This document shows positions 9,601 through 21,617 of a DNA stretch of 64,000 bases, piece by piece. The notes below the pieces were generated by a model, which saw only the letters and a program-made list of their open reading frames with translations, had not been told where the DNA came from and searched no databases. The translations under genes and the position numbers were made by a program. Positions within the stretch are counted from its first letter, which is position 1. Every line of letters begins with the position of its first letter. Source of the DNA: Histomonas meleagridis (lineage: Eukaryota; Parabasalia; Tritrichomonadida; Dientamoebidae); NCBI GenBank assembly GCA_020186115.1, contig WSYJ01000016.1, forward strand, positions 1-64,000, given 5' to 3'.

Positions 9601-10319
9601 TATCTAATTTAGCAATTTCGTTTATTTCTTCTCAGTGATTTTGAAGTACCAAATGCTAAAGTTCATTGTGTTTCCCATATTAGTGTAACTTGAGCAATTG
9701 TTTTTCCACGTGTATCGTCGACTTAAGCATTTCTTTTTGGAAGATACCAAACAAGCCTCCAGCGAGAGATCACCCATTGTATAGCATAAATATTGTTACT
9801 GTTATAAAAGAATATGAACAATTCATTACAAGGAAATATTTATGTTAAAATTACCAGACTATAGTCTTATTTCAATGATTGTGTTAAGATTGTATATGAC
9901 AATTTTTGAAAATTAAAAATTTCTATTTTGATAAAAGAATATTTCCATACGCAAAAATTATGATTTTGAAAATGTTTAATAAATTCATCGAAAATTTTTC
10001 GACCCCCATATATCGTTCACCGATAGCATATGGAGATCTTTCTTTTACGATATTTTTAAAAAATAATAAAACGCACATAGAGTTCATTCATCATTTTTCT
10101 TGATCAAGAGGACGTCGAGAAAAGGGGGTGGGGTTAGGACTTTTTGCACCCCTATATATTTTTAAATGAAAGAAATTATAAAATCGTAATAGTGAATAAA
10201 TCTTTATTATTACAAAATTTTGAATATTAAAAATAGCATTTAAATTTAGTTATAAAAAATATTTTAAAAATAAAAACAAACTCTCTAACTTTTATTCATG
10301 ATTTTTTCGAAATTATTGT
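9601..10319. other. Intergenic, nothing recognised
   Basis: AT-rich sequence. A plus-strand frame at 9906-10103 has no motif and is probably chance. A short G-rich run (AAAAGGGGGTGGGG) at about 10115-10128 stands out but has too few G-tracts for a quadruplex. Confidence 0.3.
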
Positions 10320-12450
10320 TTCAGGAATAATTTTCACATTACCTTTCTTTGTTGTTATCATTAATGATTTATGTTTTTTAATATAAATTATATTTGTTAT
10401 TTCTGATTGTAATGAAATTCTTGGATCATAAATATTCAATAAAAAGCTCCGCATGACCAAAATGAATCATTTACAATTATTTTACTTAAATTTTCATTTA
10501 TTACTTAATCAAATTCATTTTTATTAAATGAATATAAAATACATAAAGAATAAACTAATGGAATTTCAAAAAGTAAATTTATTAATTCTTGATAAATACA
10601 GTACCGTACACGAAAATCTGTCCATTAGCCGGAAATTCTGTATTGTTTACAAATTTCATATTTCTCTTCAGAATTAAATGAATTTGTTTTAATTTCTAAA
10701 CACGTTAATTTCTAAAAATGTATTTCTGAAAAATATTTGTTAATGAATTTAATAATTATTTGATTAAAAATTGTAAAAAATGGAATTAATAATTTCACTG
10801 ATTTCTTATTTACCTTTTTTATTTCTTAAATCTAATAAAGGATTAACATCAGAAACAGAATTTTCGAAATTACCGATTTCAATATTAGTTAAAATCCCTT
10901 CGAATATATATCAGTCGCCAACTTCTGCATAAAAATTATCTTTTTTATTTTCTTTTCCACCGAAAATAATTTTCACAATCTTTCCAGTTAAAAAAGGAAA
11001 TAAATCTAAAGGAAAATTTATTGAAGGTTTTCCTGAATAAGAAAATGATAACAAAGGTTTTTTATTTGGTATGTTTTCAATTGTAATTAAGAATCACAAT
11101 TAGGAAAATAGATAACTAAAGGTGCATTAGCTCAATTATTATTATCATCGACATTAATTTCGGATAAAATTGAGCTTGCATATAAAAACGAATTCCATTA
11201 TCTTTTTCATTATAAATTTTAAACAGTTCACATTGGCCATAAAATGAATCAATTTTTAGATAAAAATAAATAGTAATACCATTTTTAAGTTGTTCATAAT
11301 TTAATAAAGTAATTTGAAGAGGATTACTCGATTTTATAAAAGAAGAATTCGCAAATGAAGTTAATAATTCTTCTGAGAATTTTTCATTATTATTTTGTGG
11401 ATAAATAATTGATATCATATTTTATATTTTATTGGTAGTGAAGAAATATATTGTGAAATTAAGAATATTAATGGAATAATTCGATTTATTACATAATCTT
11501 CAGAAAATTTGAAGTTAAAAGTAAATCCATGATAAGAAAATTTATTATTAAAATTTTGTATTATTTTCAGTAATAATACATCAAAATAACTCATTACATT
11601 GAATACAATTATAAATCGAATAATTACATAAATCATAAAATAAATTTAAATATTTTTTTGAGTTTTCTTCACTTTCAATTAAACTTAATATTAATAAAAT
11701 TAATGAAGGAACATGTATAAAAAACATAGAAGATGAATGATTAGTTCAACTTCCTTGCTATAATTTTTATTAAACAAGATAAAGTTTCTTCATTAACACC
11801 AATATTATTTATAGTTGAATGTAATTGATATACATTAGTTAAAGATAAATCAAATCCTTGATTATTCGATGATGAATGTAAAAAAATGTCAAAACTTAAA
11901 CAAAAATTGTTTCGAACAAAAATGTATATTATAATTTATAAATGTAGGAATTAAAGATGAACAATATAATGATAATTTTGGATTATGTGTAATTGCATCA
12001 TTAAAATATTTTAATAATCGTAAAGGTAAATCTTTAAATGAACCTTTATTAAATACATCAAATATTCCTCGAATGAATTGTATAGTTTGTGTAACATTCG
12101 AACCATTGTTATTCATTAAAAATTGTAAAGATGGCTCGAAAATTCTTGAAAGAAAACAACTTGTAAATGATGAAGATGAAAAACATTGTAATGCTTTTAT
12201 GAGATTTATACAAACTAGACTGTGTAATGAGCTCATTCGAAGAGATCAATAACTTTGTTGTTAAATTAACCTCTGGCATTTAATTATGTATACAAATCAT
12301 CTTTACTGGATTTTCTTCATTTGAATTGCTGGCCTCGTTACTGTATTCAAAAGCACCTGTTTTGCTTCTTTAGTAATTTATAATATTATTAGGTTTATCA
12401 TCAACAGGCAAATCTTTACTCATATATTTTATACATTTTTTACGCAAAGA
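10320..12450 (-). pseudogene. Degenerate minus-strand gene of unknown family
   Basis: Several minus-strand pieces with natural-looking residue content lie in order: 12236 down to 11889 (starts ATG, MSSLHSLVCINLIKAL..., 115 residues), 11636-11415 (NFNNKFSYHGFTFNFKFSEDYV), 11418-11116 (LLNYEQLKNGITIYFYLKI...), and an open stretch at about 11080-10800 (FSYSGKPSINFPLDLFPFL, then KIVKIIFGGKENKKDNFYAEVGD, a TGA, and further coding-like sequence). They are split by frameshifts and stops. Together they suggest a large protein of more than 600 residues. The first piece looks like helical-repeat sequence. I cannot name the family. Confidence 0.55.
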
Positions 12451-12893
12451 AGTAATAATATGATATTGCTCAAGTCATGACTACTTTTTGATTTATCCGA
12501 TATTATAAAGAATGATGTAAAGAAATATAATTTTTTGATCGAGTATCATTAAAAAATCTTAAATCGACAATTTTTATAGCACATTAATCAAATTTGCGAA
12601 TAATATCTTTGACTTACTGTTAATGTTATATTTCCTTTGACATATGATATACAAATGAAAATTGTTTCCCTAAATTCCCATTTCACTGTTTACATTAACT
12701 TTTTGAGCAAATTGTCACTTTCAAGGTAAAGCATGTTAATTCCTGTATTCAATAATCAACTTTTTCAGTTCGATGATCGAAAAAACGACTTTTTTTGATG
12801 AGTAAAAAAGTGAATTTTGGCATTTATTTTTTCAATGCTAACTTAGTCAAAATCATTCAAATCTGTTGGCCATAATTTTTTATTTTTTCTCAA
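12451..12893. other. 5' region of the BspA-like gene
   Basis: No coding sequence. It contains a run GTAAAAAAGTGA at 12801-12812, similar to AAAAGTGA elements near the starts of the genes at 34783, 35798 and 48183. TCTCAAATG overlaps the start codon at 12894, resembling a trichomonad initiator placed very close to the ATG. Both are inference. Confidence 0.35.
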
Positions 12894-15800
12894 ATGGGGA
12901 AAATCAATTTTTTGATTTTTTTATTTTCAATATACTTTTCATACACACATCAAACATTTGATAATGAAACAGAGACATTATACATCACAAATACTTCAGA
13001 TTTCACCCAAACATATAAAAATCAAGCAAAACATGTTGTAATATCAGAAGGAATTGATAACATTCCACAGTCAGCATTCAAAAATTGGATAACGTTAGTT
13101 TCTGCTGATATTGGGAACTCTGTAAAAGTAATTAATAGTGATGCATTTAATGGATGCATCAATCTGGAAACGCTTATTATAGGAATAAAATTAAAAACAA
13201 TCTATTTTAATGTATTCACTGAATGTAATAATCTTACAAATATCACTTTTTCCAGTACAGCTATTTCATATCATGATTTCGCAATAAATTTAGTTACAGA
13301 TCCAATTAATATTATTATATGTGATACCATCACATTAATCGAAAAAAATGCATTTGCTTGTAATACCCGTTTAAAAAGCGTCACACTTCCAAATTCCATT
13401 ACTTCAATTGAAGATGGTGGATTCTATCAATGTACATCATTAAAAAACATTATACTCCCAAATAGTATCAAATCAATTGGAATCGAAGCATTTTCTGAAT
13501 GTACTTCATTAGAAAACATTACAATTCCAACAAGTCTTACCACAATAAAAATGAAAGCATTTTTTAAATGTGTATCTTTAAAGACACCAATAATTTTGGA
13601 AAATATTGCTACTATTGATTATTATGCATTTCAGTATTGCACATCATTAAAAACTTTTATTGTAAAAGGAAATTTAGCAACTTCAATTGGTGATTATATA
13701 TTAGATAAAGTCAATTTAGATACATTATATATCGGAGAAAACGCGCAACCTTATCAACACTCATTCGAATGTTCAGTTAAAAATCTCACCGTTTTAAGTC
13801 CTTATAACCTATATTATGTATTAAAGAATCTAGATTTAACTAATTTAACATCAGTAACTTTTGGTGATAAAATAGGTTCATTTCAAGAAAATGCATTTAA
13901 AGATTGTAAATATTTAGTACAAATTAATTATGGAAGTTCACTTGTTGTTATTGGAAAATTTGCATTTCAAAATTGTATTTCTTTACAAAGTTTTATTATT
14001 TCAGATTCAATTACATCAATTGGAGAAAGTTGTTTTGAAGGTTGTACATCATTATCTAATATTACAATTGGAAAATCATTAAAGATAATACAATCAAGAG
14101 CATTTTATCAATGTCATTCTATAAGTAACCTAATCATTCCAGATAATATTATTGAAATAAGCGTATCTGCATTTAGTGAATGTTCAATTACAAGTCTCAA
14201 AATTCCAAATAGTGTTACACTTATTTCTAATTCTGCATTTTATAATTGTGAATTATTAGTTGATTTAGTTATCGGAGAAAAAGTCGGAAAACTTGACGTT
14301 TCTACATTCCGAAATTGTCCAGTTATAAATCTTACAGTTCTTAGTACAAATGTTTCAGCTTCAATTAAAACTCTTACCTCTATTTTTAAATATAATTTAA
14401 CAAATGTCATTATTGGAGATAAAGTTGAAGAAATAGGTAATAGAGCATTTGAAGAATGTAAGTTATTAAAGAATATTACAATTGGTAAATCAGTTCAGAC
14501 AATTGGTGATTATGCATTTGATTCATGTACATCATTAACTGATATAATAATTCCTAATAATGTTATTAATATAGGAAAATATGCATTTACTGGTTTACTA
14601 TTAAAAACATTTACAATTCCTGATAAAGTCACATTAATTAATAATAATACATTTTATAAGTGTCCTAATTTATCAAATATTACATTAGGTAAATCTGTTA
14701 CTTTAATTTATTCACGGGCATTTTATAAATGTTCTGCATTACAAAGTATTATAATTCCAGATGCAGTAACTTTAATTGGATATGAGTCATTTTGTAATTG
14801 TTATTCATTAGAAAATGTTATATTTGGAGATTCTGTTGAAATAATTGAAAAAATGGCATTCTTAGGTTGCAAATTATTAACAAATGTTATAATTCCAGAT
14901 AAAGTTACTTCTGTTGGTGATAGTGCATTTTCTTATTGCTATTCATTAACAAGTTTTACATTTGGTAATTCAGTTCAAACAATTGGTGATTATTTATTTG
15001 AAAATTGTAATTTATTACATACATTAATACTCGGAGAAAGTATAAAAAAAATGGGATCAAATTCATTATATTCTATTCAAATTACAAACCTTACAATCCT
15101 TAGTCCAAGTATATCGATTTCGTCAATTAATAGATTCATTTGTTCAAATTTAACAAATGCAATTCTTGGTGATAAAATCATAACAGTTGAAAAATCAGCA
15201 TTTATTTATTGTAGAAAGTTATTAACTATAAAATTTGGAAATAATACGCAAATAATTCAAGAAGAAGCTTTTTATGAGTGTACATCATTAACAAATTTAA
15301 CATTTCCAAATTCTCTTATAACAATTGGTTATTCAGCATTTTCCACATGTATTTCTTTAACAAGTATTGTAATTCCTAATTCAGTAATTACTGTTGAAGT
15401 TCATTCTTTTAGGTATTGTAAGAATATAAAATCTTTAACTATTGGAGAAAATGTAAAATATTTTAGATCAGATGCATTTGAGGGATCTTCAATTACAGAT
15501 CTTACGATTCTCAGTCCGATGGTTTTAATTTTAAATGTTACTGATGTTATTCGAGGTACATTAACAAATGTAATATTAAGTGATAAGATAACAACAATTA
15601 AAGCTGCATCATTTTCAGATTGTAAAAAATTAAATAATTTAACATTAGGAAATCATATCGAATCATTTAGAAATAAAGCATTTTATAATTGCCAATCGTT
15701 AGAAACTTTTATATTCCCAAATACAACTAAAATAATTGGTAAAGAAGCATTTTCTTGTTGTTCTTTATTCACAAAAATTATAATTCCAAAATTTGTAACT

Positions 15801-18800
15801 TTGATTGATGAAAAAGCATTTTATAATTGTAATAAATTAGAAACACTTATTATTGAAGAAAACGTAAGTACAATTAATGCGAATGCATTTCAAGCTTGTC
15901 CAATAACAAATTATACAATTCTTGGTGATGCTGAAGATTTTAATTATCTAAATGGATTTAAATCAAATTTAACTAATGTTATATTAGGAGATAAAGTTAC
16001 AACAATAAATTATCATATGTTTTATTCATTTTCAACATTAAAAAATGTTATATTTGGTAATTCAATTAAAACAATTGAAAGTGGAGCGTTTTTTGAATGT
16101 GAATCTCTGGTAAATGTATCATTACCTGATTCACTTATTGAAATTAAAGCATATGCATTTCAAAGATGTTATTCATTAACGGATATTATAATACCAAATA
16201 AAGTTCAACTAATTGATGACTATGCATTTCATGCATGTCGTTTAATTACCAATATTATAATTCCAAATTCTGTGACTTCAATCGGTTATCAAGTATTTAA
16301 AAGTTGTATTAAATTAGAAACCATTGTTCTTGGTGAAGGAATAGAAACACATATTGTGGATATATTTCTTTTTACGCCAATAAAAAATCTTACGATTTTA
16401 AGTTCAAATATTTCTATTTTAAGACTAACACTAAATATTAGACCAACTTTAGAATATGTTTTATTAGGAGAAAAAATTACAACAATTGAAGATTATGCAT
16501 TTGATTCATGTCGAAAAATATCAGAATTTATAATTCCTAACACAGTTACAACAATAGGATCATATTCATTTAGAAATTGTTCATTTACAAAAATTTTTAT
16601 TCCAGGAAATGTTTCATCAATTGGAAATTATATTTTTAATCTTTGTAATCATCTTCAATATATTAATGTTTCAAAAGATAATCAAAATTATACTAATTAT
16701 GAAAATGATGGAATTATTTATACCAAAAATTATACAAAAATTATATGTTATCCAGAAGATAAATCTGATGAAAATTATACAATTTTATATCCAACAAACA
16801 CAATTGGAATAGGTGCATTTTGTAATTGTAAATCATTAATAAATGTAATAAGTAATGATACAATAAATACAATTGAAGAAAATGCATTTTGTAATTGTTC
16901 TTCTTTAATAAGTTTTAATTTTTCAGATAATATTACTTCAATTGGTGATTCAGCATTTGCTAATTGTACAATGTTAACGGATGTTAAAATTCCTAAAAAT
17001 ATGAATGATATACAAAAATATGTATTTTATAATTGTTCATCTATAACATGTATTATAATACCAAACAATGTAATTTATCTTCGTACTGCATCATTTGATT
17101 ATTGTACTAAATTAGAAACACTTACTATTGGTGAAAATGTATGTTATGAAGATATTTCAGATTCATTTTATTATTGTCCTGTTAAAAATCTTACAATATA
17201 TAATCCAATTACTTTTATTTCATATATGACAGATGTTTTTAAATCAACATTAACAAATGTATTTTTAGGTGAAAAAGTTCTTCTAAATGAATATCGCCCA
17301 ACTCGTGGAACATTTGAAGATTGCGTTATGCTAAAGACAGCAATATTTAATAATTCAGTTGAAAGTATTCCATTTAAAGCATTTTATAATTGTATATCAT
17401 TAGAAGAATTTATAATTCCAGAATCAATTAAAACCATTTGTTCATATGCTTTTTATAATTGTATCTCATTATCAAATATTATCTTTCCAAATAATGTTAC
17501 ATCCATTGAAGGATATGCATTTTATAAATGCACATCATTTACTGATATAACAATTTCAAATGGTGTTAAAGATATTTCTTATTCTGCTTTTGACTATTGT
17601 ACTAACTTAGTTACACTTGTAATGGGTAGTGGTTTAAGTTTATCATCAGTTGATTGGGCATTCTCCTACTGTCCTGTTAGTAATCTTACATTACTTTGTC
17701 AATACGTTTCCCTTACAAATGAGTTTGCTGAAACATTAACATATGTAAGAATTGGCGATAAAGTTGTGGAAATTCCGTTTAATACATTTACAAATTGTCA
17801 AAAATTAGAAACACTTATCATAGGAAGAGGTTTGAAAACATGTAAAAGTGTATTTGAAAAATGTCAAATACAAAATTTAATTTTATATTCTTCATTAGTA
17901 TCACTTAAAGATGTTACAAAGAATTTACGGTATGTTGTAAGAAATATTGTTATTGAAAGTAATTATTCATCAATTGAAGATGAAACATTTTATCATTTTA
18001 CTGAATTAATTAACGTGACAATTCGTAATGATTCAGTTACTCATATTGGAAGAAGAGCTTTTTATGATAGTAATAAATTAACAAATGTAATACTTCCAAA
18101 TATTCAAATAATTGGAGACGAGGCATTTTCCCATTGTTATTCTTTATGTAATATAAATATACCTGACTCACTTATTAGTATAGGAAAAGAAGCATTTTAT
18201 AGTGTTAATATAACAAGTCTTATAATTCCATCTAATTTAACAACACTTGGTATATCATCATTTTCAAATTGTATACATTTATCAAATATTACATTTAGTA
18301 AAACTTTAACAACAGTTCCAGAACGTGCATTTACTGCTTGTAATTTTGAATATCTTACAATTCCAGAACCAATTCAATATATTGATACATATGGATTTTT
18401 CGGTTGTTCATCATTAAAAACATTAATTCTTGGTAAATCAGTTTGTAGGATTGGAACATATTCATTTTGTGCATGTGATGTATTAACTACAGTTGTTTTC
18501 GGAGAAAATTTAATTATTGATTCTGTTTATGATGGTGAATTCTTTTTGTGTAAACTAGAAAATCTTACGATTTTAAGTCCAAATATTTCACTATCAAAAC
18601 TAAAACCATATTATCAAGATTCCTTAACAAGTATCCAATTTGATGGGAAAGTTACAACTATACCACAACAATCATTTATTCAATGCATGACATTATTATA
18701 TTTAACAATTGGTAACTCAGTTACTTCTATTGAAGATGAAGCATTTTATAAATGTTATTATTTAAAGAAAGTTACACTTGGTAATTCAGTCGTAACAATT

Positions 18801-19994
18801 GGGAATCGATCTCTATATGGTACTGAGAATTTAGAAATGATTATATTACCAGATTCACTTATAACAATTGGTGATGAATCATTTTGCTATTCAGGATTAA
18901 AATATATAAAATTCGGAAATTCCCTTGAAACAATTGGACGTCTTGCATTCTCTTGTTGTCATATTGAAAATATCACTTTACCAAATTCAATCACATTAAT
19001 TAAAGATGAAGCATTTTTGGGTTGTAATAATTTAACAAATATCATTTTACCTAATTTAATAACATCAATTGGAAGTCAATTATTTAGATATTGTTATCAA
19101 TTAACAAGTATTATCCTTCCAAAGAATATTACTTCGATTGGAAACAAAGCATTTGAATCATGTCATTCATTAAAATCTATAAATATTGAAGAAATAAATA
19201 TTAATTCAATATCCAAAGAAACATTTATCAATTGTATATCGTTAACAAGTGTTATACTACCTGATAACATAACAATAATTAACGATAAAGCATTTTATCG
19301 TTGTTCTTCATTAACATATATTAAACTTCCAGAAAAACTTAAAACAATATTAAGTTATGTTTTCTCTCATTGTACTTCATTAAGGAGTGTTTATTTCCCA
19401 AGTAACATTAGTTATATTGGCAAAGAATCATTTTTTAATTGTACAAATTTAACATGTTTATATTATTATGGTGAAGAAGAACCTTATGTGTATCTTTATG
19501 CATTTTATGGATGTAAAGCTACTTCAATAATGACTTTGGAACATTACAAAGAAAAGAACTTCGGGCAATTAGTTGTCGCTAATAAAACTATCGATGGTTG
19601 TCTTCCAATATCAGAACCACAGCCAACGCCGCAGCCAACGATTCAACCAACAGTAAAACCTTCGACAAAACCTACAATAAAACCGACTTCAAAACCTTCT
19701 TCAACTACAACTACAAGAACAAATACAAATATAAATACAATTTCTTATACATTATCACAAACAAATTCACAAATGGATACAAACCAAAATGAAAATCAAG
19801 GAAATGAATCAAATGGTGGTGTCATAGCAGGTGTGGTTGTCGCAGTCGTTGTGGTCATAGCTGGTGCTTTGGTCGCATTCTTCGTTTTTAGAAACAAATT
19901 CGGTTTCATGAAACAAAAGATTGATGAAAATGATGAAATTGAAGAATTGCAAGAAAATAATGCTGAAAAATTAAGTGACTTGGAAGAGATTTAA
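12894..19994 (+). CDS. Giant BspA-like leucine-rich-repeat surface protein
   Basis: 2366 residues, ATG at 12894. A signal peptide is plain (MGKINFLIFLFSIYFSYT). From about 30 to 2220 the protein is a chain of roughly 23-residue LRR_5 (BspA/TpLRR) units with the pattern I-G-x-x-A-F-x-x-C-x-S-L-x-x-I-x-I-P. About ten times the LRR chain is broken by a spacer module (NLTILSPxIS... then LTNVxLGDKI), at residues near 296, 478, 731, 867, 1004, 1163, 1430, 1596, 1658 and 1889. A Pro/Thr/Lys stalk (about 2241-2275) is followed by a Ser/Thr/Asn stretch, one membrane helix (VIAGVVVAVVVVIAGALVAF, about 2310-2330) and an acidic tail of about 35 residues. In this family such proteins are surface-exposed and linked to adhesion and matrix or host contact. 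Its size is large even for the family, yet the frame is fully open. Confidence 0.95.
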   Translation: MGKINFLIFLFSIYFSYTHQTFDNETETLYITNTSDFTQTYKNQAKHVVISEGIDNIPQSAFKNWITLVSADIGNSVKVINSDAFNGCINLETLIIGIKLKTIYFNVFTECNNLTNITFSSTAISYHDFAINLVTDPINIIICDTITLIEKNAFACNTRLKSVTLPNSITSIEDGGFYQCTSLKNIILPNSIKSIGIEAFSECTSLENITIPTSLTTIKMKAFFKCVSLKTPIILENIATIDYYAFQYCTSLKTFIVKGNLATSIGDYILDKVNLDTLYIGENAQPYQHSFECSVKNLTVLSPYNLYYVLKNLDLTNLTSVTFGDKIGSFQENAFKDCKYLVQINYGSSLVVIGKFAFQNCISLQSFIISDSITSIGESCFEGCTSLSNITIGKSLKIIQSRAFYQCHSISNLIIPDNIIEISVSAFSECSITSLKIPNSVTLISNSAFYNCELLVDLVIGEKVGKLDVSTFRNCPVINLTVLSTNVSASIKTLTSIFKYNLTNVIIGDKVEEIGNRAFEECKLLKNITIGKSVQTIGDYAFDSCTSLTDIIIPNNVINIGKYAFTGLLLKTFTIPDKVTLINNNTFYKCPNLSNITLGKSVTLIYSRAFYKCSALQSIIIPDAVTLIGYESFCNCYSLENVIFGDSVEIIEKMAFLGCKLLTNVIIPDKVTSVGDSAFSYCYSLTSFTFGNSVQTIGDYLFENCNLLHTLILGESIKKMGSNSLYSIQITNLTILSPSISISSINRFICSNLTNAILGDKIITVEKSAFIYCRKLLTIKFGNNTQIIQEEAFYECTSLTNLTFPNSLITIGYSAFSTCISLTSIVIPNSVITVEVHSFRYCKNIKSLTIGENVKYFRSDAFEGSSITDLTILSPMVLILNVTDVIRGTLTNVILSDKITTIKAASFSDCKKLNNLTLGNHIESFRNKAFYNCQSLETFIFPNTTKIIGKEAFSCCSLFTKIIIPKFVTLIDEKAFYNCNKLETLIIEENVSTINANAFQACPITNYTILGDAEDFNYLNGFKSNLTNVILGDKVTTINYHMFYSFSTLKNVIFGNSIKTIESGAFFECESLVNVSLPDSLIEIKAYAFQRCYSLTDIIIPNKVQLIDDYAFHACRLITNIIIPNSVTSIGYQVFKSCIKLETIVLGEGIETHIVDIFLFTPIKNLTILSSNISILRLTLNIRPTLEYVLLGEKITTIEDYAFDSCRKISEFIIPNTVTTIGSYSFRNCSFTKIFIPGNVSSIGNYIFNLCNHLQYINVSKDNQNYTNYENDGIIYTKNYTKIICYPEDKSDENYTILYPTNTIGIGAFCNCKSLINVISNDTINTIEENAFCNCSSLISFNFSDNITSIGDSAFANCTMLTDVKIPKNMNDIQKYVFYNCSSITCIIIPNNVIYLRTASFDYCTKLETLTIGENVCYEDISDSFYYCPVKNLTIYNPITFISYMTDVFKSTLTNVFLGEKVLLNEYRPTRGTFEDCVMLKTAIFNNSVESIPFKAFYNCISLEEFIIPESIKTICSYAFYNCISLSNIIFPNNVTSIEGYAFYKCTSFTDITISNGVKDISYSAFDYCTNLVTLVMGSGLSLSSVDWAFSYCPVSNLTLLCQYVSLTNEFAETLTYVRIGDKVVEIPFNTFTNCQKLETLIIGRGLKTCKSVFEKCQIQNLILYSSLVSLKDVTKNLRYVVRNIVIESNYSSIEDETFYHFTELINVTIRNDSVTHIGRRAFYDSNKLTNVILPNIQIIGDEAFSHCYSLCNINIPDSLISIGKEAFYSVNITSLIIPSNLTTLGISSFSNCIHLSNITFSKTLTTVPERAFTACNFEYLTIPEPIQYIDTYGFFGCSSLKTLILGKSVCRIGTYSFCACDVLTTVVFGENLIIDSVYDGEFFLCKLENLTILSPNISLSKLKPYYQDSLTSIQFDGKVTTIPQQSFIQCMTLLYLTIGNSVTSIEDEAFYKCYYLKKVTLGNSVVTIGNRSLYGTENLEMIILPDSLITIGDESFCYSGLKYIKFGNSLETIGRLAFSCCHIENITLPNSITLIKDEAFLGCNNLTNIILPNLITSIGSQLFRYCYQLTSIILPKNITSIGNKAFESCHSLKSINIEEININSISKETFINCISLTSVILPDNITIINDKAFYRCSSLTYIKLPEKLKTILSYVFSHCTSLRSVYFPSNISYIGKESFFNCTNLTCLYYYGEEEPYVYLYAFYGCKATSIMTLEHYKEKNFGQLVVANKTIDGCLPISEPQPTPQPTIQPTVKPSTKPTIKPTSKPSSTTTTRTNTNINTISYTLSQTNSQMDTNQNENQGNESNGGVIAGVVVAVVVVIAGALVAFFVFRNKFGFMKQKIDENDEIEELQENNAEKLSDLEEI

Positions 19995-20232
19995 ATAAAA
20001 AATGATTTAAATGAAAATTGTATTGGGAAATTCGATATCATTTCATTATTTATATCAAAGAATTCATTCATGTTGGTGTTATTTTTTAGATTAACACTGA
20101 TTAAGATGTTCCTTGAGGTAGGTAAGCTAGTCAAGTGTAAACATTCTGTGTGTGCTCGAAAATTAATGTGTTGATTCCTGGAGTTAAAAAAAGTGACACT
20201 GGCTTCTGTTTTGTATTTTTTATGAAAACGTA

Positions 20233-21579
20233 ATGAATTTGTTACTTCCAACACAAATCCTAATGAAATTATAAATACCAAAAATAATGATAAAGAAAAT
20301 GCAAAAACTCTTTTGGTTGAATTCCTTTGTAAAATAGAAAAAATCATATTTAATATAACACAAGAAAACATTGATTCATCAATTGAACAAATAATGAAAT
20401 TATATGATTTAAATTTTCCATATTCATATGATTTAGTCATTTGCAATTTGATTTATCATGCATTCTATTCCCAAAAAGAAGAGAATGATTTTTTTCTACT
20501 TATTTAGAAAAAATTCAAACAAAAGAATTAGAAATTAATAAAAATAATCCACAAATTATAAAAATTTTTTAGAAGAATTTAAGAAATATAGATTCACATG
20601 GATCAAATTATTTAATAGTGAAAATGAATGAAAAAAATTTAATTGATATTACGTAATATCATGATATTACGCACCAGACTTCTGTAGATTCATATAATTT
20701 TAGATCTTACGATAAAATTATCAAAAATAATTAGAAACGATAAAATAGAAAAACTTCAAGAAATAAATGCACAAAATGACTTTAATTTTTTTTTTTTAAA
20801 AAAAAAAATTAAACCAACTTCATATGAAAAATGTTCAATGATTCATTGGGATATTACATTTCTTGATTATGCAGCATTTTTTGGATCAATAAAATGTTTT
20901 AAATATTTACTTATGAAAGGTGCAAATGTAGAAAAAACAGGTAAATATGCAGTGCAGGTGGAAATGAAGAAATTATACATATATGTGTACAAAATCATTC
21001 ATCATTTGAAGGTGCAGATGAAACAGCAATTATGTTTCATCAAAATGATATCTTTAAATATCTTTATGAAAATAAAAATGATAAATTTAAGAATTTAGAA
21101 GAATTGGGAATTTATTTCTTGTTAAATATTTTCTCCAAAATTATCAAATCCCTAAAAATTTTTAATATTTGCAGTTAAATCAGATAATGTTGAACTTATC
21201 AAATATATTCTTGCTCAAGAAGGAATTGATATTCATGCAAAAGATATTTATTTGTTTTATTTAATATTTATTTTAATAATTTTATATTTTAAAATAATGT
21301 TTGGAAATTATTTAAATTAATTAATACACAGCACTTATTTTGGCATCTAGAATTTCTCGTACAGAAATAGTTAAATTACTTAGAGAGAAAGGTGCCAATA
21401 AAAATATAAATTCTGAGAATTTTGATGAATCCAAAACTAAAAATAACATCTCTTTATCTTCACCATCAATTAGTAATACTTTACATTTGGGTAAATTAAG
21501 TTCTATAAACCTAAACTTTAATTGTAAAAATAAAACTATATCACGATGTAAAACATATTTCTTATTCCACAAAAGTTGA
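20233..21579 (+). pseudogene. DUF3447/ankyrin-repeat gene relic
   Basis: The N-terminal signature of trichomonad DUF3447-ankyrin proteins is seen: EFLCKIEKIIFNITQENID at about 20319, then PYSYDLVICNLIYHAFYS. It breaks near 20510. It resumes at 20838 (FLDYAAFFGSIKCFKYLLMKGA), and loses one base near 20953, after which the true frame reads AGGNEEIIHICVQNHSSFEG, DETAIMFHQNDIFKYL, then a stop-free stretch to about 21130. Two ankyrin cores follow (markers 21194 and 21366) with an AT-rich linker of the same kind as in the 45-47.7 kb array. The last core continues EIVKLLREKGANKN and a Ser/Asn tail to 21579. It has at least three lesions and is not functional. Confidence 0.75.
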
Positions 21580-21617
21580 TATAAGTACCCAAACAAATCA
21601 CTTCTAAAGAACAACAT

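Noticed and set aside
10115-10128. Possible G-quadruplex
   Set aside because: Only two G-runs are close together; four are needed.
19991-20446. Minus-strand 151-residue frame after the BspA-like gene
   Set aside because: It is antisense to the DUF3447 N-terminal signature on the plus strand and has no motif.
21310-21325. ATTAATACACAG as a trichomonad 3' splice site
   Set aside because: It resembles the T. vaginalis motif, but joining there puts the next ankyrin core out of frame, and the locus is already broken upstream.
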